Of a stretch of DNA of 64,000 bases, positions 59,413-64,000 are shown one piece after another. Location of the stretch: NCBI RefSeq assembly GCF_022878925.1, contig NZ_CP084626.1, positions 310,001-374,000 on the forward strand, in the 5' to 3' direction. Each line of letters begins with the position of its first letter. Positions within the stretch are counted from its first letter, which is position 1. Below the pieces are notes generated by a model, which worked only from the letters and a program-made list of their open reading frames with translations, was not told where the DNA came from and did not search any database. The stretch comes from Caballeronia sp. TF1N1 (GTDB lineage Bacteria > Pseudomonadota > Gammaproteobacteria > Burkholderiales > Burkholderiaceae). Made by a program: the position numbers and the translations under genes.

Positions 59413-60834
59413 TTACTGCTCGAACGCGAAGATCTTGCCCGGATTCATGAGGTTTTTCGGGTCGAGCGCGTGTTTGATCGAGCGCATCACGGCGATGGCG
59501 TCCTCGCCGTGCTCCTCGATCATGAAGCCCATCTTGTGCAAGCCGACGCCGTGTTCGCCCGTGCAGGTGCCGCCGACCATCAGCGCGCGTTCGACGATGC
59601 GGTGATTCAGCCGTTCGGCTTCCGCTAGTTCCTCGGGCTTGGCCGGATCGAGCAGCATGGCGACGTGGAAGTTGCCGTCGCCGACATGGCCGACGATTGG
59701 GCAGGGAAGCGGCGAATCCACCAGGTCTTTTTCCGTTTCCTCGACGCATTCCGCGAGACGCGAGATCGGTACGCAGACATCCGTGGTGACGGCGCGGCAG
59801 CCGGGCTTCAGTTGCAGCATCGCGAAGTAGGCGTTGTGGCGCGCGTTCCAGAGACGGCTGCGGTCTTCGGGACGGGTCGCCCATTCGAAACCGGTGCCGG
59901 CGTTCTCGGCGGCAATGTCCTGCACCGTTTGCGCTTGCTCCTTGACGCCGGCTTCGGTGCCGTGAAATTCGAAGAACAGCGTCGGCGATTCGGCGAGCGT
60001 CAGATTCGAATGACGATTGATTGCGCGCACGGCGAGCGAATCGACGAATTCGACGCGCGCAATCGGCACGCCCATCTGAATGGTCTCGATGACGGCGCGT
60101 ACCGCATCGCCCATCGACGGGAAAGCGCAGATGGCGGCGGAAATGGCTTCGGGCTGCGGATAAAGCCGCACGGTGATTTCGGTGATGACACCGAGTGTGC
60201 CTTCCGAGCCGACGAAAAGACGCGTCAGGTCGTATCCCGCCGACGATTTGCGCGCGCGCGTGCCGGTTTTGATGACTCGGCCATCGGCGGTGACGACCGT
60301 GAGGCCGAGCACGTTTTCGCGCATCGTGCCGTAGCGCACGGCGTTGGTGCCGGAAGCGCGCGTTGCCGACATGCCGCCGATGCTGGCGTCCGCGCCGGGA
60401 TCGATCGGGAAGAAGAGGCCGGTGTCTTTCAGCGCTTCGTTCAGTTGCTTGCGCGAAATGCCGGGTTCGACGGTGACCGTGAGATCTTCGGCGTTGATCG
60501 AGATGACGTTTTTCATCGCCGACAAGTCGATGGAGACGCCGCCTTGCACTGCCAGCAGATGCCCTTCGAGCGACGAGCCGTTGCCGTAAGGAATGATCGG
60601 CGTGTCGTGTTCGGCGCAAAGTCTGACGATGGCCTGCACGTCATCTGTGCTGCGCGCGAAGACGACGGCGTCGGGCAGTTGCGGGTCGAACGGGGATTCG
60701 TCGCGGCCGTGGTGCTCGCGCACCGCCTGGGCGGTGGAGACGCGCTCCGCGAATCTTGTGCGCAGCGCATCGAGCAGGGCGGCGGGGAACGGGCGGCGGA
60801 AGGCGGTTCGTGCGGCTTCGGCGGGGTGGTTCAC
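59413..60834 (-). CDS. FAD-binding oxidase, D-lactate dehydrogenase (cytochrome)-like
   Basis: A 473-residue GlcD/D-lactate-dehydrogenase-family flavoprotein: PIIPYGNGSSLEGHLLAVQG near residue 78, FFPIDPGADASIGGMSATRA near 130 and CPIVGHVGDGNFHVAMLL near 375, TCTGEHGVGLHKMG near 415. GTG at 60834 is chosen because GGAG lies five bases upstream and the remainder matches family length; the frame extends upstream to 61023 with no likeness to the family. The substrate is probably a D-2-hydroxy acid such as D-lactate. It lies 157 bases upstream of glcD. Confidence 0.86.
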   Translation of the reverse strand: MNHPAEAARTAFRRPFPAALLDALRTRFAERVSTAQAVREHHGRDESPFDPQLPDAVVFARSTDDVQAIVRLCAEHDTPIIPYGNGSSLEGHLLAVQGGVSIDLSAMKNVISINAEDLTVTVEPGISRKQLNEALKDTGLFFPIDPGADASIGGMSATRASGTNAVRYGTMRENVLGLTVVTADGRVIKTGTRARKSSAGYDLTRLFVGSEGTLGVITEITVRLYPQPEAISAAICAFPSMGDAVRAVIETIQMGVPIARVEFVDSLAVRAINRHSNLTLAESPTLFFEFHGTEAGVKEQAQTVQDIAAENAGTGFEWATRPEDRSRLWNARHNAYFAMLQLKPGCRAVTTDVCVPISRLAECVEETEKDLVDSPLPCPIVGHVGDGNFHVAMLLDPAKPEELAEAERLNHRIVERALMVGGTCTGEHGVGLHKMGFMIEEHGEDAIAVMRSIKHALDPKNLMNPGKIFAFEQ

Positions 60835-61172
60835 GGTGTCTCCGGGGCAGCTTGGGCGCTGCGATTGTTCGGTCGATTTTCGCGGCGGATTCGTCGCGTG
60901 TTGCTTATTCGTGCCACTAAACGCTTCAGGCGACGGATCGAGCACGTTGCGTTTTGCGCGCCGGTGCTTAATCGTCGCGCTCGTTGGGCTGCCGCGCTCG
61001 GCGTGGTCGAGTGCTTGCTTCACGACTTCCGTCTTATTTTACGCCGATGGGATGGAGGGCGGCAGGCGGGTAAAACCGTGGGACCGCGTGCCTATAATGG
61101 GTCGGAGTTTCGGCGCGGTTCAAAGCGTGAACGCGCGTTTCGAGCGATGAATCAACGAGCAAGGAGAAAACG
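60835..61172. other. Divergent intergenic region upstream of the adenosyltransferase gene
   Basis: A 338-base gap between two divergent genes. A perfect TATAAT at 61093-61098 is the likely -10 of the adenosyltransferase gene; I see no good -35 at the right distance. The remainder shows no gene and no known RNA element; in particular I do not see a cobalamin riboswitch. Confidence 0.4.
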
Positions 61173-61739
61173 ATGGGCAACCGTCTGAGCAAGATCGCCA
61201 CCCGTACCGGCGACGATGGCACCACGGGGCTCGGCGACGGCCGTCGCGTTTCCAAGGACGATGCGCGGATTGCCGCAATCGGCGATGTCGATGAATTGAA
61301 TTCGACTTTGGGCGTATTGCTATGCGAACCGCTGCCAACGGACGTGCGCGATGCGTTGACGACGATTCAACACGATCTCTTCGATTTAGGCGGCGAGTTA
61401 TCGATTCCTGGGCATTCGATGATCGAGGAATCGCATTTGGCGCAGCTCGATGACTGGCTCGCGGAATACAACGGGACGTTGCCGCCGTTGGCTGAATTCA
61501 TTCTGCCGGGCGGATCGAGAGCGGCGGCAGTGGCGCATGTGGCTCGGACGGTTTGCCGAAGAGCGGAGCGGTCGATCGTGGCGCTAGGGAAAATCGATGA
61601 AGCCGGAGTAAACGAATCGCCGAGGCGGTATGTCAATCGGCTGTCGGATTTGCTTTTTGTACTGGCGCGGGTTTTGAATCGCGCGGATGGCCAGAACGAT
61701 GTCTTGTGGAAGCATCAGCGCGACGCGGCAACCGATTAA
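61173..61739 (+). CDS. Cob(I)yrinic acid a,c-diamide adenosyltransferase, PduO type
   Basis: Makes adenosylcobalamin from cob(I)alamin and ATP. The 188-residue helical product has the PduO-type ATP motif KIATRTGDDGTTGLGDGRRV near residue 7, DELNSTLGVL near 41, FILPGGSRAAAVAHVARTVCRRAER in part near 109-133, and VNRLSDLLFVLARVLN near 154. ATG at 61173 follows AAGGAG. Annotated names vary (cobO, pduO, atr), so no symbol is given. Upstream lies a TATAAT-type -10; it converges with aroG. Confidence 0.93.
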   Translation: MGNRLSKIATRTGDDGTTGLGDGRRVSKDDARIAAIGDVDELNSTLGVLLCEPLPTDVRDALTTIQHDLFDLGGELSIPGHSMIEESHLAQLDDWLAEYNGTLPPLAEFILPGGSRAAAVAHVARTVCRRAERSIVALGKIDEAGVNESPRRYVNRLSDLLFVLARVLNRADGQNDVLWKHQRDAATD

Positions 61740-61751
61740 CCGTGAACAAAT

Positions 61752-61784
61752 AGACAGCGGCCGCTGAGTTAGCGGCCGCTGTCT
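61752..61784. terminator. Long hairpin between convergent adenosyltransferase and aroG genes
   Basis: AGACAGCGGCCGCT (61752-61765) and AGCGGCCGCTGTCT (61771-61784) are perfect 14-base complements around a five-base loop. It follows the adenosyltransferase stop by 12 bases and the aroG stop by five, so it can serve both, although neither side has a long T-run. Confidence 0.75.
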
Positions 61785-61789
61785 ATATC

Positions 61790-62863
61790 TTAATTGCCGC
61801 CGCCTCGCGCAATGCGCCGCTGTTTAACCGACGCTGCCAATCCTTCGAGTACAGTCACGCTCTCATCCCAGCCGATGCAAGCATCCGTCACGCTTTGTCC
61901 GTAAGTCAGCTCGCCTCCTGGCTTGAGGTCTTGCCGGCCGCCAACCAGATGCGATTCAATCATCACGCCGATGATTCGCTCATCGCCGGAGGCGAGTTGC
62001 TTGCCAATATCCTCGCACACCGGAATCTGATTCTCGTGTTTCTTCGAGCTATTCGCGTGACTCGCATCGATCATCAAGCGCGCCGCTAATCCCGCCTTGC
62101 CGATATCGCTGCAAGCCGCATCGACACTAGCGGCATCGAAATTCGGCGATTTACCGCCGCGTAAAATGATATGGCAATCCTCGTTGCCGGCGGTGGAAAC
62201 GATCGCCGAATGTCCGCCCTTCGTGACCGACAGGAAATGATGCGGCTGCGAAGCGGCCTTGATAGCATCGACGGCAATCTTGACGTTTCCATCCGTGCCA
62301 TTTTTAAAGCCCACCGGACAAGACAATCCCGATGCAAGCTCACGGTGAACCTGAGATTCGGTAGTCCGCGCCCCAATCGCGCCCCACGAAATCAGGTCCG
62401 CAATGTACTGCGGACTAATCATATCCAGATACTCGGTGCCGGCCGGCAAACCAAGCTCGTTGATATGCATGAGCAATTCTCGCGCAGCCCGCAATCCATC
62501 ATTGATCTTGAAGCTGTTATCCATGTACGGATCGTTGATCAGCCCCTTCCAGCCCACCGTGGTACGCGGCTTTTCGAAGTACACGCGCATCACGATTTCC
62601 AATTCGCCCGCGAAGCGCTTACGCTGCTCGATCAGTCGTCCCGCATATTCCATCGCCGCCTTGGGATCGTGAATGGAGCACGGTCCGACGATCACGATCA
62701 AGCGATCATCCATTCCGTGCAGTATGCGATGCATCGACTTGCGCGCGTTGTAAATCAGTTCCGACACGGGTTCGGCGCAAGGGAATTCGCGGATCAGATG
62801 CGCGGGAGGCGTCAGTTCTTTCAGCTCACGAATGCGGACATCGTCGGTATTGTGCGGGGGCAT
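61790..62863 (-). CDS. aroG: 3-deoxy-7-phosphoheptulonate (DAHP) synthase, AroG/F/H type
   Basis: First committed step of aromatic amino acid synthesis, joining PEP and erythrose-4-phosphate. The 357-residue product has the class I signatures IVIVGPCSIHDPKAAMEYAG near residue 57, EIVMRVYFEKPRTTVGWKG near 89, GARTTESQVHRELASGLSCP near 163, and IDASHANSSKK near 270. Which end product inhibits the enzyme cannot be settled by eye. Its leader contains an aromatic-rich peptide, an antiterminator and a terminator (62912-63045), so expression is probably attenuated by charged Phe/Tyr/Trp tRNAs. Confidence 0.95.
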   Translation of the reverse strand: MPPHNTDDVRIRELKELTPPAHLIREFPCAEPVSELIYNARKSMHRILHGMDDRLIVIVGPCSIHDPKAAMEYAGRLIEQRKRFAGELEIVMRVYFEKPRTTVGWKGLINDPYMDNSFKINDGLRAARELLMHINELGLPAGTEYLDMISPQYIADLISWGAIGARTTESQVHRELASGLSCPVGFKNGTDGNVKIAVDAIKAASQPHHFLSVTKGGHSAIVSTAGNEDCHIILRGGKSPNFDAASVDAACSDIGKAGLAARLMIDASHANSSKKHENQIPVCEDIGKQLASGDERIIGVMIESHLVGGRQDLKPGGELTYGQSVTDACIGWDESVTVLEGLAASVKQRRIARGGGN

Positions 62864-62911
62864 TTCTTTTCTCCTGCGTCTCTTTCAATCAAAACCAACG
62901 TGTGAAGGGCG

Positions 62912-62943
62912 AAAAAAAACCGCCAGACTCGCTGGCGGTTTTT
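62912..62943 (-). terminator. Attenuator terminator in the aroG leader
   Basis: On the minus strand AAAAACCGCCAG (62943-62932), loop CGAGT, CTGGCGGTTTTT (62926-62915) and further U residues to 62912. It is a strong intrinsic terminator of 12 bp located between the leader peptide and aroG, 48 bases upstream of the aroG start, where it can only affect aroG itself. Confidence 0.9.
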
Positions 62944-62964
62944 CGGGAATTTGGTTTTGCGTAC

Positions 62965-63045
62965 TTACCGTACTTGCAACGACCCCTCTCCATCCGCCAG
63001 CGGCTTGAGATGCCAAAAGAAATAAAAATAAAACTTGGCGGTCAT
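62965..63045 (-). CDS. Aromatic leader peptide of aroG (26 residues)
   Basis: ATG at 63045 to TAA at 62967-62965 encodes a 26-residue peptide beginning MTAKFYFYFFWHL. Residues 5-11 are F-Y-F-Y-F-F-W, seven aromatic residues in a row, covering all three products of the pathway that aroG starts. The stop lies 21 bases before the terminator stem. The gene has no strong Shine-Dalgarno visible, the weakest point of the case. Known relatives are the pheL and trpL leaders; the enzyme-coding partner here is DAHP synthase. Confidence 0.85.
   Translation of the reverse strand: MTAKFYFYFFWHLKPLADGEGSLQVR
62994..63003 (-). promoter_or_regulatory. Antiterminator arm in the aroG leader
   Basis: On the minus strand CCGCTGGCGG (63003-62994), codons 15-18 of the leader peptide, is complementary over nine bases (CGCTGGCGG with CCGCCAGCG) to the 5' arm of the terminator (62938-62930). 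Pairing here would prevent the terminator. A ribosome stalled at the aromatic codons leaves this arm free; one that reaches the stop codon covers or unfolds it. Confidence 0.75.
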
Positions 63046-63089
63046 GGCTTAAGAGAGAAAAGTCTGTCGCAAAAAATCAGGTAGCTGCT

Positions 63090-63119
63090 TTTATAACCGC
63101 AAACACGCGGCGCTGGCAA
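63090..63119 (-). promoter_or_regulatory. Promoter of the aroG leader
   Basis: On the minus strand TTGCCA (63119-63114), 18-bp spacer, TATAAA (63095-63090), each five of six to consensus. Transcription should start near 63082, about 37 bases before the leader peptide ATG and about 220 bases before aroG. Confidence 0.7.
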
Positions 63120-63214
63120 GCCTTCCACTCGAAGAACGCGGGAATCCCGCATCGCCGGCCCGTGCAATCGCAAACGCAGCCCGAAGCGACGCGGAAAGCC
63201 CGCATCGAAAAACA

Positions 63215-64000
63215 TCAAACCGTGCCGCCCACCGTCATCTTTTCGATGCGCAACGTCGGTTGCCCAACGCCCACCGGCACGCTCTGGCCTTCCTTGCCGC
63301 ACACGCCGACGCCCGTATCCAGCGACATGTCGTTACCGATCATCGTCACGTATTTGAGCGATTCCGGTCCGCTGCCGATCAAGGTCGCGCCCTTCACCGG
63401 ATACGTGATCTTGCCGTCCTCGATCATGTACGCCTCGGACGCCGAAAACACGAACTTGCCGTTGGTGATATCCACCTGACCGCCGCCGAAATTCACCGCG
63501 TACAAGCCTTTCTTCACCGAAGCCAGAATCTCCTTCGGGTCCTTGTCGCCGTTGAGCATGTACGTGTTGGTCATGCGCGGCATCGGCAGGGCGGCGTAGG
63601 ATTCGCGGCGCGCGTTGCCCGTCACGGGCATCTTCATCAAACGCGCGTTGAGCGAATCCTGAATGTAGCCCTTGAGAATGCCGTCCTCGATCAGCGTCGT
63701 GCACTGCGTCGGATTGCCTTCGTCGTCGATGTTGAGCGAGCCGCGCCGATTCGGCAGCGTGCCGTCATCGACCACGGTCACGCCCTTCGCCGCGACCTGT
63801 TCGCCGATACGACCCGCGAACGCCGACGATCCCTTGCGGTTGAAGTCGCCTTCCAGCCCGTGCCCGATTGCTTCGTGCAAGAGCACGCCCGGCCAGCCCG
63901 GCCCGAGCACGACGGTCATGGCGCCTGCGGGTGCCGGACGCGCTTCCAGGTTCACCAGCGCCGCGTGCACCGCGTCGTCGACGTAGCGGTTCAGGATGTC
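63215..64000 (-). CDS. tldD: Metalloprotease TldD, C-terminal part (cut by window edge)
   Basis: TldD with TldE/PmbA forms a zinc protease that degrades unfolded peptides and matures microcin-like peptides. The 262 visible codons include [17 protein letters not shown] (the HExxxH zinc motif) and [15 protein letters not shown], then the C-terminal barrel ending [11 protein letters not shown]. The N-terminal portion lies beyond the window. The aroG promoter lies 95 bases after its stop, so aroG is transcribed separately. Confidence 0.93.
   Translation of the reverse strand, partial: DILNRYVDDAVHAALVNLEARPAPAGAMTVVLGPGWPGVLLHEAIGHGLEGDFNRKGSSAFAGRIGEQVAAKGVTVVDDGTLPNRRGSLNIDDEGNPTQCTTLIEDGILKGYIQDSLNARLMKMPVTGNARRESYAALPMPRMTNTYMLNGDKDPKEILASVKKGLYAVNFGGGQVDITNGKFVFSASEAYMIEDGKITYPVKGATLIGSGPESLKYVTMIGNDMSLDTGVGVCGKEGQSVPVGVGQPTLRIEKMTVGGTV

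Noticed and set aside
61040..61172. Possible cobalamin riboswitch before the adenosyltransferase gene
   Set aside because: No B12-box or matching structure could be recognised in the region.

Overview
The window is a GC-rich, gene-dense stretch of a betaproteobacterial main chromosome, most likely Burkholderiaceae (Paraburkholderia/Caballeronia/Burkholderia sensu lato). The grounds are protein similarity by eye and gene order: rplM-rpsI-erpA-anmK-tyrS-dtd, dusB-fis-purH-ruvCAB, tgt-yajC-secDF, recG-oxyR-catalase-dps-ubiA, proC-yggS-glcFED. No rRNA, tRNA, insertion sequence, prophage or CRISPR array was seen. Nearly everything is housekeeping or core metabolism, so the interesting signals sit between the genes. 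Gene names and functions are recognised from sequence patterns only; no database search was run.

Layout. 1-6.5 kb: the N-terminus of a nitrate/nitrite transporter, a HypT-like LysR regulator, glutamate dehydrogenase, and the gltIJKL glutamate/aspartate ABC importer. 6.5-13.8 kb: a YafJ-type amidotransferase, pyrC, a DUF3025 protein, RNase P RNA, an OsmC protein, a candidate anti-Shine-Dalgarno small RNA, rplM-rpsI, erpA and anmK. 14-24.6 kb: tyrS-dtd-phosphoglycerate-mutase-like gene on the plus strand; on the minus strand a dusB-fis-purH-ruvC-ruvA-ruvB series, then ubiH and pepP. 25-33 kb: an RlmL-like methyltransferase, the three-gene pnt transhydrogenase, nudJ-mnmA, and a TetR repressor with three matching operators next to a glutathione S-transferase. 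33-39 kb: a pqiA-pqiA-pqiB-pqiC lipid-transport operon, then cytochrome b561 with two YceI proteins. 39-48 kb: tgt, yajC-secD-secF, queA and recG. 48-52.6 kb: an oxidative-stress cluster (oxyR, a 29-codon small ORF, catalase, a 52-residue membrane protein, dps) and ubiA. 52.7-64 kb: an FkbM methyltransferase, proC, yggS, glcDEF, a second GlcD-like oxidase, a PduO-type adenosyltransferase, aroG with an aromatic attenuator, and the C-terminal part of tldD.

The two strongest non-coding findings are these. First, aroG (DAHP synthase) is preceded by a promoter, a 26-codon leader peptide with seven consecutive aromatic residues (Phe, Tyr and Trp), an intrinsic terminator, and an alternative antiterminator pairing. 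This is a complete candidate transcription attenuator reading all three aromatic amino acids. Second, between the osmC-like gene and rplM lies a short promoter-to-terminator transcription unit. Its first hairpin loop displays UCCUCCUUU, a copy of the 16S rRNA anti-Shine-Dalgarno core. A third signal is a set of three near-identical palindromes: one inside the tetR promoter and two in the gene-free space downstream.
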